Positions 1 to 7,876 of a stretch of 64,000 bases of DNA are shown one piece after another. Every line of letters starts with the position of its first letter. Within the stretch, counting starts at the first letter, position 1. The notes below the pieces were generated by a model. It was not told the origin of the DNA and searched no databases. It saw nothing but the letters and a program-made list of their open reading frames with translations. Source of the stretch: Siccirubricoccus phaeus (GTDB lineage Bacteria; Pseudomonadota; Alphaproteobacteria; Acetobacterales; Acetobacteraceae); contig NZ_SRXO01000016.1 in assembly GCF_008360935.1 (NCBI RefSeq), positions 83,550 through 147,549 of the forward strand, written 5' to 3'. A program made the translations under genes and the position numbers.

Positions 1-68
1 CCCAGCCTTGCCCCGCAGGGCGGGAGGGGCGACGGCGCCACGCCTGGGCCAGGGCGCCCCGGCAGGCT

Positions 69-818
69 TCAGATCATCGCCATGCCGCCATTCACATGCA
101 GGGTCTGGCCGGTCACCCAGCCGGCCTCGCTGCTGGCCAGATACACCACGGCGCCGGCGATATCCTCCGGCGCGCCCATCCGGCCGGCCGGGATGCGCTC
201 CAGCAGCCGGGCGCGCACCTGGTCCCCCAGCACATCCGTCATCGCCGTCTGCACGAAGCCCGGTGCGACGACATTCACCGTCACATTGCGGGTCGCCACC
301 TCCTGCGCCAGGGATTTGCTCATGCCGATCAGCCCGGCCTTGGCGGCGGCGTAATTCGCCTGGCCGGCATTGCCGGTGACGCCGACGATGGAGGCGATGG
401 AGACGATCCGCCCCCAGCGCTTCTTCATCATGCCGCGCAGCGCGGCGCGGGCCAGGCGGAAGGGGGCGGTCAGGTCCACCTCCAGCACCGCGTTCCAATC
501 GGCATCGCCCATGCGCAGCGCCAGCATGTCGCGGGTGAAGCCGGCATTGTTCACCAATATGTCCAGGCCGCCGAGCTTGCCCTCCACGGCCTCCACCAGC
601 GCCGCCGGGGCGGCGGGGTCGGCCAGGTCGGCGGGCGCCACCAGCACGGGCGCCTCCCCCTTGGCGCCCAGCTCGGCGGCCAGCGCCTCCAGCTCCGCCG
701 CGCGGCGGCCGGTCAGCGCCACCGCGGCGCCCTGGGCGTGCAGCGCCCGCGCCACCGCGGCGCCGATCCCCCCCGTGGCGCCGGTGACGAGGGCAGTTTT
801 TCCATCGAGACGAAACAT
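69..818 (-). CDS. fabG: 3-oxoacyl-ACP reductase FabG
   Basis: NADPH-dependent reductase of the type II fatty-acid elongation cycle, converting 3-oxoacyl-ACP to 3-hydroxyacyl-ACP in the cytosol. The 249-aa product has the usual FabG length. Visible are the SDR cofactor motif TGATGGIG (residues 12-19), NNAG (90-93), catalytic Ser143, Tyr156 and Lys160 (YAAAK), and a C-terminal VTGQTLHVNGGMAMI-like end typical of FabG rather than of general SDRs. The ATG at 818 is preceded by GGAAGG about 7 nt upstream; a longer in-frame reading back to 947 has no family support. It follows fabD on the same strand after a 416-bp repeat-filled gap, the usual fabD-fabG order, so acpP would be expected just left of the window. 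Confidence 0.95.
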   Translation of the reverse strand: MFRLDGKTALVTGATGGIGAAVARALHAQGAAVALTGRRAAELEALAAELGAKGEAPVLVAPADLADPAAPAALVEAVEGKLGGLDILVNNAGFTRDMLALRMGDADWNAVLEVDLTAPFRLARAALRGMMKKRWGRIVSIASIVGVTGNAGQANYAAAKAGLIGMSKSLAQEVATRNVTVNVVAPGFVQTAMTDVLGDQVRARLLERIPAGRMGAPEDIAGAVVYLASSEAGWVTGQTLHVNGGMAMI

Positions 819-1234
819 GGCCGAACCTTCCAGGGCGGGATCGCGCGACTCGCGCGACCAGACAAAAGCCTGGGGCATGATCCCGTGGCCTCGCCACAGG
901 ATCATGACGCCAGGGCGGGTTTCGCAGGCGCCGGCCGCCCGCGCCACCTGGCGCCCCGCGGACCCTGCGTCTGCGGCCAGCTGCCGGTGCCGAAGCCGGT
1001 GGGCGCCGCGGGCAGGCGGCCTGAGCGTGATCGGCTGAGGTCGAATCGACCGAAGCCGTCAATCACGCGACCGGACCATGACCTGAAGCGGGACGGGTGA
1101 AGCTCGACCGATCCCGCTCCGGCGTCCTGCCCGCTCCGTTCGCTCGATTCCAACGAACGAAGCGGACAAGCACGCCGCTGAAAACAAAAGCCAGTCTCCC
1201 GAGTCCGAAGTCGCAGGACCCCGGACTCAGGACA
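819..1234. repeat. fabD-fabG intergenic region with three palindromes
   Basis: No gene is supported in these 416 bp. Three inverted repeats follow each other. The first (1025-1068) pairs GCGTGATCGGCT with AGCCGTCAATCACGC around a central GGTCGAATCGACC. The second (1087-1118) has arms AGCGGGA/TCCCGCT. The third (1131-1165) has 12-nt arms CCGCTCCGTTCG and CGAACGAAGCGG with one mismatch, and resembles sequence at 8632-8672. They look like dispersed extragenic palindromes. If transcribed within a fabD-fabG message they could form hairpins that affect fabG expression, but this is inference. Confidence 0.6.
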
Positions 1235-2194
1235 TCAGAGGCTCTTCAGGAAGGCCTCGACTTCGGCGGGCGTGCCGATGGCCAGGGCGGTCGCCTCCGG
1301 CGCGTTGCGCTTCATCAGCCCGGTCAGCACGCGGCCGGCGCCGAGCTCGGCGAAGCGGTCGCAGCCCATGGCGGCCATGGCGGCGATGCAGTCCCGCCAG
1401 CGCACCGTGGCGGTCACCTGGCGCACCAGCAGGTCGCGGATCTCATCCGGGTCCGCGGCCTTGGCGGCCGTGACATTGGCGACCACCGGCACCACCGGCG
1501 GGTTCACCGCGGCGCGCTCCAGCGCCTCGCCCATCGCCGCCGCGGCCGGGGCCATGAGGGCACAATGGAAGGGGGCGGAGACCGGCAGCGGCAGGGCCCG
1601 CTTGATGCCGGCGGCGGGGGCGGCGGCGACGGCGCGGTCCACCGCCGCCTTCGCGCCGGAGATCACCACCTGGCCGCCGCCATTGTCGTTGGCGACCTCC
1701 ACCACCTCCGCCTTGCCCGTCTCCGGGTCCGTGGCGGCGGCGGCGCAGAGCGCCCGGGCCTGGTCCAGCTCGGCGCCCAGCAGGGCGGCCATGGCGCCGG
1801 TGCCGGGCGGCGTCGCCTTCTGCATCGCCTCCCCGCGCAGGCGCAGCAGCCGGGCGGCGGTGGAAAGGTCGAAGGCGCGGGCGGCGGTCAGCGCGCTGTA
1901 CTCGCCCAGCGAATGGCCGGCGACGAGGGCGACCCGGGCGGCGAGGTCGAAGCCGCCCTCCTGCTCCAGCACCCGCAGCACCGCGATGGAATGGGCCATC
2001 AGCGCCGGCTGGGCGTTGGCGGTGAGGGTCAGCTCCTCGGCCGGGCCCTCGAACATCAGCTTCGAGAGCTTCTGCCTGAGGGCCTCGTCCACTTCCTCGA
2101 AGACCTCGCGGGCGGCGGGGAAGGCGGCGGCCAGGTCGCGGCCCATGCCGGGGGCCTGGCTGCCCTGGCCGGGAAAGACGAAGGCAAGGGCCAT
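1235..2194 (-). CDS. fabD: Malonyl-CoA:ACP transacylase FabD
   Basis: Transfers malonyl from CoA to acyl carrier protein to supply two-carbon units for fatty-acid synthesis. The 319-aa protein begins with the oxyanion-hole motif GQGSQ (residues 9-13), carries the nucleophile elbow GHSLGEY with Ser95, and has the catalytic His210 in the segment VSAPFHCALM; these together are diagnostic for FabD. Length is normal for the family. It sits directly upstream of fabG on the same strand. No competing start was preferred because the N-terminus MALAFVFPGQGSQ aligns with the family's conserved beginning. Confidence 0.96.
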   Translation of the reverse strand: MALAFVFPGQGSQAPGMGRDLAAAFPAAREVFEEVDEALRQKLSKLMFEGPAEELTLTANAQPALMAHSIAVLRVLEQEGGFDLAARVALVAGHSLGEYSALTAARAFDLSTAARLLRLRGEAMQKATPPGTGAMAALLGAELDQARALCAAAATDPETGKAEVVEVANDNGGGQVVISGAKAAVDRAVAAAPAAGIKRALPLPVSAPFHCALMAPAAAAMGEALERAAVNPPVVPVVANVTAAKAADPDEIRDLLVRQVTATVRWRDCIAAMAAMGCDRFAELGAGRVLTGLMKRNAPEATALAIGTPAEVEAFLKSL

Positions 2195-2331
2195 GGCAGG
2201 TTTCCAACGGATGACAGGGGGCGGGGCCTAACCGCTGGTCATCGCAATGTCAACGAGAAGGGCGGTAGGGGCCGGGAAAACAAGGGGATAGGGGGGGCGG
2301 GCTTCGCTCCGCCCGGCCTTGCCGGCCGCGC

Positions 2332-4020
2332 TCAGCGATCCGTCAGCCGCAATTCGATCCGCCGGTTCCGCGCCAGCGCTTCCGGTGAATCCCCGGTGTC
2401 CAGCGGCTGGTTGTCGCCGAAGGCCGTCGCCGCCACTCGGTTCGGCGCCAGCCCTTCCGCCATCAGCAATTGCGAGACCGCGATCGCCCGCGCCGCCGAC
2501 AGCTCCCAGTTGGAGGCAAACCGCGCCCCGGGCCGCAGCGGCTGGCGGTCCGCATGCCCGTCCACCCGCAGCAGCCAGTTCACATCGGGCGGGATGCGGG
2601 AGGCGATCTCCTGCAGCACCCGCGCGATCTCGCGGATCTGCTGCTGCCCGCTCGGCGACAGCTCCGCCGAGGCGGGCGGGAACAGCACCTCGGACTGGAA
2701 GACGAAGCGGTCGCCGACGATCCGCACCTCCGGCCGGTCCCCCAGCACGTCCCGCAGCCTTCCGAAGAAGTCGCTGCGGTAGCGCTGCAGCTCCTCCACG
2801 CGCGCCGCCAGCGCCGCGTTCAGCCGCAGGCCCAGCGAGGCGATCTGCGCATCCTTGTCCCGGCCGGAGGCTTCCGCGGCATCCAGCGCCGCCGCCACCC
2901 GGGCGAGCTGGTTGCGTAGCTCCTCGAGCTGACGGGTCAGCAGCGCCACCTGGGCGCGGGCGCTTTCCGCCAGGCGGGTCTGCTCGGCGCCGGCGCGTTC
3001 CGCCGCCTGGCGGCGCTGGGCTTCGTCCTGGGCGATGGTCTCGGCGGCGCGGCGGCGCTCGCCTTCGGCCGCCGCGGCGCGTTCGGCGGCGGCGCGGGCT
3101 TCCGCCTCGCTGCCGGCCGTGGCTTCGGCGGTGCTGCGCCGCTGCGCCTCGTCGCCGGCGCGCCGCGCCGCCTCCGCCGCCTGGCGCTCCAACTGGTCCC
3201 GCATGGCGGAGAGGGCGCGGATCTGCTCGGAGAGCCGGGCAATATCGGCCAGCCGCGTCTCGATGGTGGCGCGGTCCGCCTGCACCTGGCGATCGAGCGC
3301 CGCCATCTCCGCCCGCATCGCCGCCACCTGCTGGCGGGTGCTTTCCAATTGCGCCTGCGCCTCGGCCAGCGACTGGTGGAGGTTGGCCAGCTCCCGCCGC
3401 GCCGTCTCCACCGCGCCGCGCGCCTCGGCGAGCTGCGTCTCGGCCTGCTGGCGGGCGGCGCGCTCGGCGGCGAGGTTGCGGCCGGTCTCCGTCAGGCGGC
3501 GCACGGTCTGCGCGGCATCGCCGCCGGCGGCCTCGGCGCGGCGCAGGGCCTCCGCCAGCTGGGCTTCCAGCGCGGCGATCCGCTCCCCGCTGCCGCGCGC
3601 CGAGAGATCGAGATCGGTGATGCGGGCGGTCAGCCGGTCGCGGTCGGCGCGGGCGGCGTCGCGGTCGGCCATCAGCCGCTCGCGCTCCTCCCGCGTCTCG
3701 CGCAGTTGGGCGGAAAGCGCATCCCGCGCCGCGGCCGCGACGCGCAATTCCTCGGCGGTGCGGGACAGGGCGTTGCGCAACTCGCCCGCCTGGCCACGCT
3801 CCAGCGCCAGCATCTCGGCCAGCTCGGAGACCTGGCGGTTCAGCCGGTCCAGGGCGCGGTCGCGGGAGGACAACGCAACCGAGAGGAAGCCCTGGGCCAG
3901 GACGAACACCATGAGGACGAAAATGATGACCATGAGGAGCGTCGAGAGCGCATCCACATAGCCGGGCCAGGCCTCCAACCCGCCGCCATCGCGGCGGCGC
4001 CGGGCGCCGCTCAGGGCCAT
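2332..4020 (-). CDS. MotB-like inner-membrane protein: TM helix, long coiled coil, OmpA-like peptidoglycan-binding domain
   Basis: 562-aa protein. A short basic N-terminus is followed by one membrane helix (about residues 24-48) preceded by Asp23 in the motif YVDALSTL, the position of the proton-carrying Asp of MotB-type stators. Residues about 50-440 are Ala/Arg/Glu-rich heptad-like sequence, probably a long periplasmic coiled coil. The last ~85 residues are an OmpA/MotB-like domain (VDGHADRQPL; SAARAIAVSQLL; NRRIELRL) expected to bind peptidoglycan. It is last of three co-directional genes after a MotA/ExbB-like channel, so it is likely the stator partner. No flagellar, tol or exb genes flank it; the cellular task is unknown. 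The start at 4020 begins MALSGARRRR; reading further upstream would enter the preceding gene. Confidence 0.85.
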   Translation of the reverse strand: MALSGARRRRDGGGLEAWPGYVDALSTLLMVIIFVLMVFVLAQGFLSVALSSRDRALDRLNRQVSELAEMLALERGQAGELRNALSRTAEELRVAAAARDALSAQLRETREERERLMADRDAARADRDRLTARITDLDLSARGSGERIAALEAQLAEALRRAEAAGGDAAQTVRRLTETGRNLAAERAARQQAETQLAEARGAVETARRELANLHQSLAEAQAQLESTRQQVAAMRAEMAALDRQVQADRATIETRLADIARLSEQIRALSAMRDQLERQAAEAARRAGDEAQRRSTAEATAGSEAEARAAAERAAAAEGERRRAAETIAQDEAQRRQAAERAGAEQTRLAESARAQVALLTRQLEELRNQLARVAAALDAAEASGRDKDAQIASLGLRLNAALAARVEELQRYRSDFFGRLRDVLGDRPEVRIVGDRFVFQSEVLFPPASAELSPSGQQQIREIARVLQEIASRIPPDVNWLLRVDGHADRQPLRPGARFASNWELSAARAIAVSQLLMAEGLAPNRVAATAFGDNQPLDTGDSPEALARNRRIELRLTDR

Positions 4021-4027
4021 GGTATTT

Positions 4028-4125
4028 CGAGGGGGCCTTGCCCCCTCGAGCTCCCCCGCCAGGGGCTTCCATCGAGAATGTGCAGCATTGCCGATGGGGT
4101 CCCCCCAAGGCCGCAAGGCCCTTGG
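4028..4125. repeat. Intra-operon hairpin pair
   Basis: Two palindromes lie in the 124-bp gap between the MotA-like stop and the MotB-like start: 4028-4048 with 8-nt arms CGAGGGGG/CCCCCTCG, and 4105-4125 with arms CCAAGGCC/GGCCCTTGG. The second is of the CCAAAGGCC...GGCCTTTGG type found in several other gaps of the window. There is no U-run, so a simple intrinsic terminator is not indicated; modulation of the operon's last gene is possible. Confidence 0.55.
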
Positions 4126-4144
4126 CACCCTTGCATCCGCCGGG

Positions 4145-5290
4145 TCACCGCGGCGCCTCCTCGGACAGCGCCGCGATGGTGCGGGCAACCAGCTTAATCT
4201 CGCTGCGCAGCTCGGCCGTGCTCTGGGCGCGGCCCTGCGAGACCTCCTCCAGCAGGCGGGCCAGATACAGCTCCGCATTGCGCAGATGGCCGCGGGTCTG
4301 GTCGTCGATCGCCGGCTGCGAACCGGCATCGGCCAGGCGCGACAGCACGGGGCCGAGAGCGGCCTGCTGCTCCGCGACACGCAGCATCAGGCTCTGGCCG
4401 GTACGCATCTGGTCGGTCAGGGTGGAAAGCCGCTCGGTGAGCGTCATCATCGCCTGGCTGGTCTGGGCCCGGCCTTCCTCGCCGCGGGCCAGGATGCGCT
4501 GCAGCCCTTCCAGATTCTCCGCCGTCTGCTCCAGCAGCGCCTGGACGTAAGCGGGGACGCTGCCGCCCTCGCCGCCCGCATCGCCCAGCACGCCGGAGGA
4601 AAGGCGCGTAATCCCTGCCAGCCACTCCTCCAGCTCATTGAAGAAGCGGTTCTGCGCCTGGCCCGCGGTGAGATCGAGGAAGCCCAGCACCAGCGCCCCC
4701 GAAAGACCCAGCATGGAGGCGGAGAAGGCCGTGCTCATCCCCCGCAGCGGCTGCGCCAGCCCGGTCTTCAACTGGTTGAAGAGCTGGTTCACATCGCCCG
4801 AGCCCACCGACATGTCAGCAATGACGTCCGAGACCGAGCCGATGGTCAGCAGCAGCCCCCAGAAGGTGCCGAGCAGGCCGAGGAAGATCAGCAGCCCGGT
4901 CATGTAGCGCGAGAGCTCCCGCGACTCGTCGAGGCGGGAGCCGATGCCGTCCAGCAGCGTGCGCATGGCGCCGGCGGACAGCGACAGCCGGTCCGAGCGG
5001 CGGGCGGCGAACATGCTGGCCATCGGCCCCAGCAGCCGCGGCAGCGCCTGGGCGGGGGCGCCGAGCTTCGGCTGGCGGAAATTCTCCAGCCAGTCCACCT
5101 CCGGCCGCAGCACCAGCACCTGGCGGAGATTCCAGGCGATGCCGAGCAGGATGACGGCGAGGATCAGGCTGTTGAGGATGGGGTTGCTGACGAAGGCATG
5201 CATCAGCATCGGCGCCAGCAGCACGACGACGCCGCCGACCACGGCGAGGAAGCCCAGCATGCGCCAGAGGAAGCGGAGCGGCGGTGTCAT
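4145..5290 (-). CDS. MotA/TolQ/ExbB-family proton channel protein
   Basis: 381-aa polytopic protein. Two N-terminal membrane helices (about residues 11-33 and 37-58) are followed by a cytoplasmic region, then two more helices: one in MTGLLIFLGLLGTFWGLLLTI and one in FSASMLGLSGALVLGFLDL. This is the four-helix MotA arrangement, and the conserved LGTFWGLL and small-residue STAFSASMLGLS stretches are typical of MotA/ExbB channels. The C-terminal third is helical, with long Leu/Glu/Gln stretches. The ATG at 5290 overlaps the upstream TGA (ATGA), which fixes the start and implies coupled translation. It is predicted to couple proton flow to movement of the MotB-like partner encoded downstream. It is longer than classic MotA and distinct from TolQ/ExbB. 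Confidence 0.85.
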   Translation of the reverse strand: MTPPLRFLWRMLGFLAVVGGVVVLLAPMLMHAFVSNPILNSLILAVILLGIAWNLRQVLVLRPEVDWLENFRQPKLGAPAQALPRLLGPMASMFAARRSDRLSLSAGAMRTLLDGIGSRLDESRELSRYMTGLLIFLGLLGTFWGLLLTIGSVSDVIADMSVGSGDVNQLFNQLKTGLAQPLRGMSTAFSASMLGLSGALVLGFLDLTAGQAQNRFFNELEEWLAGITRLSSGVLGDAGGEGGSVPAYVQALLEQTAENLEGLQRILARGEEGRAQTSQAMMTLTERLSTLTDQMRTGQSLMLRVAEQQAALGPVLSRLADAGSQPAIDDQTRGHLRNAELYLARLLEEVSQGRAQSTAELRSEIKLVARTIAALSEEAPR

Positions 5291-5841
5291 CTGCGGTCTG
5301 TCGTCCCCCCTGGCGTCCCCCCTGGCGTCCCCCGGCTGGGCGGCGGCTGGATATCGGCACTGTCCAGCCCATCGGCCGTGCGGCCCATCGGGCGGATATC
5401 GATTCGCGTCGGCGGCAGCCCGCCTTCCGCCAGCGCCTGCTTCACCGCGAAGCCGCGGGCCAGGCTGAGGCGGCGGGCGGTGGAGACATCCTCCGGCCCG
5501 CTGGCCTGGGCCAGGATGGTGACGCGCCCCGGCGGCCCGGCGGCCAGGCGACGGCCGAGCTCCGCCAAAGCGGGGGCGGCGGCCTCCGGCACCTCCGCCG
5601 CGCCGGTGGGGAAGCGCAGGCGCCAGGCGCCGCTGGGCAGGGCCTCCATCCCGGGCGGCAGGGCCAGCGCCGGGACGGTGGCGGGGGACAGGCCGCGGGC
5701 CGGCGCCGGGCGGTCCGGCAATCGGGCGGGGGTGGGCGGGGCCAGCGCCGGTTCCGGCGGCACGGGCCCGTCCTCCGCCGCCGCCGGCAGCGGCAGGATC
5801 AGCAGGGCAAGCAGCAGGGCGCGGCAAAGGGGCTGGGTCAC
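5287..5841 (-). CDS. Exported OmpA-like domain protein
   Basis: 184-aa protein with a clear Sec signal peptide (hydrophobic LLLALLILPLPAAA, cleavage predicted after Ala22), a Pro-rich linker to about residue 65, and a small OmpA-like fold (LRFPTGAAEVPEAAAPALAELGRRL then RLSLARGFAVKQALAEGG and RIDIRPMG), followed by a Pro/Gly-rich tail. It lacks an obvious lipobox. First gene of the channel operon, overlapping the MotA-like gene by four bases. The location suggests a periplasmic accessory of the channel complex, perhaps contacting peptidoglycan. The OmpA-like core is shorter than the family average, so peptidoglycan binding is less certain than in the MotB-like protein. Confidence 0.75.
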   Translation of the reverse strand: MTQPLCRALLLALLILPLPAAAEDGPVPPEPALAPPTPARLPDRPAPARGLSPATVPALALPPGMEALPSGAWRLRFPTGAAEVPEAAAPALAELGRRLAAGPPGRVTILAQASGPEDVSTARRLSLARGFAVKQALAEGGLPPTRIDIRPMGRTADGLDSADIQPPPSRGTPGGTPGGTTDRR

Positions 5842-5924
5842 GGGGCGAAACTAGGCCGTCCGGCCGCGTCGCGGCAATGCGTTGGCGGGTGACGGCGCGT
5901 TGCGGCGGGGGGCTTTGCCCCCTT

Positions 5925-6004
5925 GCCCCGGCAGGGGGCGCTGCCCCCTGCACCCCCGCCGGGGGGTGGACCACCCCCCGGACCCCGGTGTGGGTTTGCG
6001 GTTC
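5925..6004. repeat. 80-bp dispersed hairpin repeat, copy 1
   Basis: Nearly identical to 16581-16661. Modules in order: GGCAGGGGGCGCTGCCCCCTGC hairpin (split here as arms GCAGGGGG/CCCCCTGC), ACCCCCGCC, then the GGGGGGTGG/CCACCCCCC palindrome and a CCGGACCCCGGT end followed by a TG-rich tail and TGCGGTTC. It lies between suhB and the OmpA-like gene, with a GGGGGC/GCCCCC hairpin just before it (about 5908-5922) and a C-rich continuation to 6080. Confidence 0.7.
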
Positions 6005-6082
6005 AGCGGACCGGAGTCGGGGGAGGGGTCACTGCCGCCAATGGGCAGCGCCCTGGTGGGGGTTCGGGGCGGAGGCCCCGGT

Positions 6083-6934
6083 CTACTCCGAAGCCCGCGC
6101 CCGGGCGCTGGCGACGGCGGCGATCCCTTCCACCACCACCTCCCGCAGCTTGCCGTGCAGCGCCTGGTTGCCGGCGACGACATTGCCTTCCGCATAGGGG
6201 TCGCCGCCCTCGGGGTCGGTCACGAACCCCCCGGCTTCCTTCACCATGATCAGCCCGGCCGCCATGTCCCACTTCTTGAGGCCGAGCTCCCAATAGCCCT
6301 CGTACCGCCCCGCCGCGACCCAGGCGAGATCCAGCGCCGCCGCGCCGAAGCGCCGCACCCCCGCCACCTGCGGCATGATGCGCGCCAGGATCTGGCTGAA
6401 CTCCGCCTTGCGCGGCACGCCGGCGAAGGGGATGCCGGTGGCGAAGACCGCCTGCTGCAGCTCCTTCCGGCCGGAAACGCGCAGCCGCCGGTCGTTCAGG
6501 AAGGCGCCGACGCCCTTCTCCGCCCAGAACATCTCGTCCGAGGCGGGGTTGTAGATGACGCCGGCGACGATCTCCGTCTTCTCCGCGTCGATCCGCTTCT
6601 CGATGCCGACGGAGATGGCCCAGTGCGGGATGCCGTGCAGGAAATTGGTGGTGCCGTCCAGCGGGTCCACCACCCAGCGCCATTCCCAATCCTCGGCGCC
6701 ATGGCTGCCGCTTTCCTCCATCAGGAAGGCGAAGTTCGGGCGGGCGCGGGAGAGTTCGGCGCGGAGCGATTCCTCCGCCCGCAGATCGGCCTGGGAGACG
6801 AAATCCCCCGGCCCCTTGGGCGAGACCTGGAGCTGCTCGACCTCTCCGAAATCGCGCAGCAGGCGGCGGCCGACCTTCTGCACGGCGGCGACGACGACGT
6901 TGAGGGCGGGGGAGAGACGGGGGGAGGGGGCCAT
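6083..6934 (-). CDS. suhB: Inositol monophosphatase family protein (SuhB-like)
   Basis: 283-aa Mg2+-dependent phosphatase of the inositol monophosphatase fold. The metal site is visible: EES at residues 73-75, DPLDGTTNF (90-98) and the second motif WDMAAGLIMVKEAGG beginning at Trp222. Length matches SuhB. In bacteria this family dephosphorylates inositol-1-phosphate and related sugars, and SuhB also assists rRNA antitermination; which role applies here cannot be read from sequence. The start MAPSPRL at 6934 is chosen because upstream residues are Pro/Arg-rich and unlike the family; GGGGGAGGGG directly precedes it. It lies downstream of efp on the same strand, separated by a dispersed repeat. 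Confidence 0.9.
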   Translation of the reverse strand: MAPSPRLSPALNVVVAAVQKVGRRLLRDFGEVEQLQVSPKGPGDFVSQADLRAEESLRAELSRARPNFAFLMEESGSHGAEDWEWRWVVDPLDGTTNFLHGIPHWAISVGIEKRIDAEKTEIVAGVIYNPASDEMFWAEKGVGAFLNDRRLRVSGRKELQQAVFATGIPFAGVPRKAEFSQILARIMPQVAGVRRFGAAALDLAWVAAGRYEGYWELGLKKWDMAAGLIMVKEAGGFVTDPEGGDPYAEGNVVAGNQALHGKLREVVVEGIAAVASARARASE

Positions 6935-7063
6935 GGGCGGGGACTCCGTGCGGCCGGCGAGGATGGGCGCGCGAGGCGAGGGGAGGCGGCCGGCCTCCCG
7001 CCAGGAGCCGGGCGGGGGCAGGGGCGGCCGGCAAGGCCCTGGCACGCGCGGCCGGACCTGGCA

Positions 7064-7170
7064 CTGCCTGTTGCCCTGAAGCGGCCTTGCCGCTTCAGGC
7101 TATGGGAGGCCCCGGGAAGGCAGCGACTCCCGGGGCCCCCGCAGAGCCGCGCAGCGGCTTCGTGGGGAGC
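7064..7170. repeat. Composite intergenic repeat (efp type), copy A
   Basis: One of three copies of a roughly 105-115-bp composite element (others 8525-8625 and 54889-55001). Shared order: CTGCCTGTTGCC, a hairpin (CTGAAGCGGC/GCCGCTTCAG here), an internal GACTCCCGGGG-like block, then GCCGCGCAGCGGCTTC and TGGGGA. It begins right after the efp stop when read on the minus strand. A role as a transcript end or stabiliser is possible; no U-run follows. Confidence 0.65.
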
Positions 7171-7737
7171 TTACTTCGCCCGTTCCACGTAGCTGGCGTC
7201 TTCCGTCTTCACCACGATCTTCTCGCCGGCGGTGACGAAGGGCGGGACCATGGTCTTCACGCCGTTGGAGAGCACGGCCGGCTTGTAGGAGGAGGTGGCG
7301 GTCTGCCCCTTCACCACCGGATCGGCCTCCACCACCTCCAGCACCACGGATTCCGGCAGGGACATCGCCACCGGCTCGCCCTCGATGAGGCGGACATTGA
7401 CGGTCATGCCCTCGACCAGGAAGGGCAGGCGGTCCCCCAGGATGTCCTTGGTGACATGCGTCTGCTCATAGGTCTCCGGATGCATGAGGACGAGCTGATC
7501 GCCCTCGGCGTAGGAGAAGGTGAACTCTTCGTCGGCCGTCTCCAGCCGCTCCACCGTATCCGCGGTGCGCCAGCGCTGGTCCTTCTTCGCGCCGGTCTTC
7601 ACGTTGCGCATTTCCACCTGGATGACGGCGGCGCCCTTCCCGGGGATCATGATGTTCTGCTTGAGGATGGTGTAGCGCTGGCCTTCGAACTCGATGACCA
7701 TGCCGGCACGCATCTGGTTGGCCTGCATCTTTGCCAT
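7171..7737 (-). CDS. efp: Translation elongation factor P
   Basis: 188-aa EF-P, which relieves ribosome stalling at polyproline motifs. Length and the three-domain beta-rich layout match. The modified loop reads IPGKGAA, with Lys34 at the position that EpmA/EpmB lysylate in Escherichia coli; this agrees with epmA and epmB being encoded about 2-3 kb away in this window. The C-terminal YVERAK end is typical. The start MAKMQANQMRAG places Lys at 34. The gene is monocistronic or continues to suhB through a repeat. Confidence 0.97.
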   Translation of the reverse strand: MAKMQANQMRAGMVIEFEGQRYTILKQNIMIPGKGAAVIQVEMRNVKTGAKKDQRWRTADTVERLETADEEFTFSYAEGDQLVLMHPETYEQTHVTKDILGDRLPFLVEGMTVNVRLIEGEPVAMSLPESVVLEVVEADPVVKGQTATSSYKPAVLSNGVKTMVPPFVTAGEKIVVKTEDASYVERAK

Positions 7738-7876
7738 GGGTGGGCGACCTGTCCGGGAGGTTGGGAATGAGCGGGCGCCCGGATGGGCGCGGGTGGCGGG
7801 GGTTTAGGCGGGAAGATGGCGGGAGGGAAGGGGGCGGCGTTCTCCCGGGCCACGGGTGATGCTATATTGGGCAGGC

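Noticed and set aside
96..1100. Plus-strand open frame across fabG
   Set aside because: Low-complexity, His/Arg/Gly-rich translation antisense to fabG, whose catalytic motifs are intact.
902..1153. 83-codon minus-strand frame in the fabD-fabG gap
   Set aside because: It crosses three palindromes, is Arg/Pro/Gly-rich and lacks a ribosome site.
2332..5841. Zorya phage-defence system
   Set aside because: Channel and rod proteins resemble ZorA/ZorB in layout, but no ZorC/D/E-type gene follows; neighbours are suhB and fabD.
5905..6080. Intrinsic terminators in the hairpin-rich gaps
   Set aside because: Stems are strong but no U-run follows; they are recorded as repeats rather than terminators.
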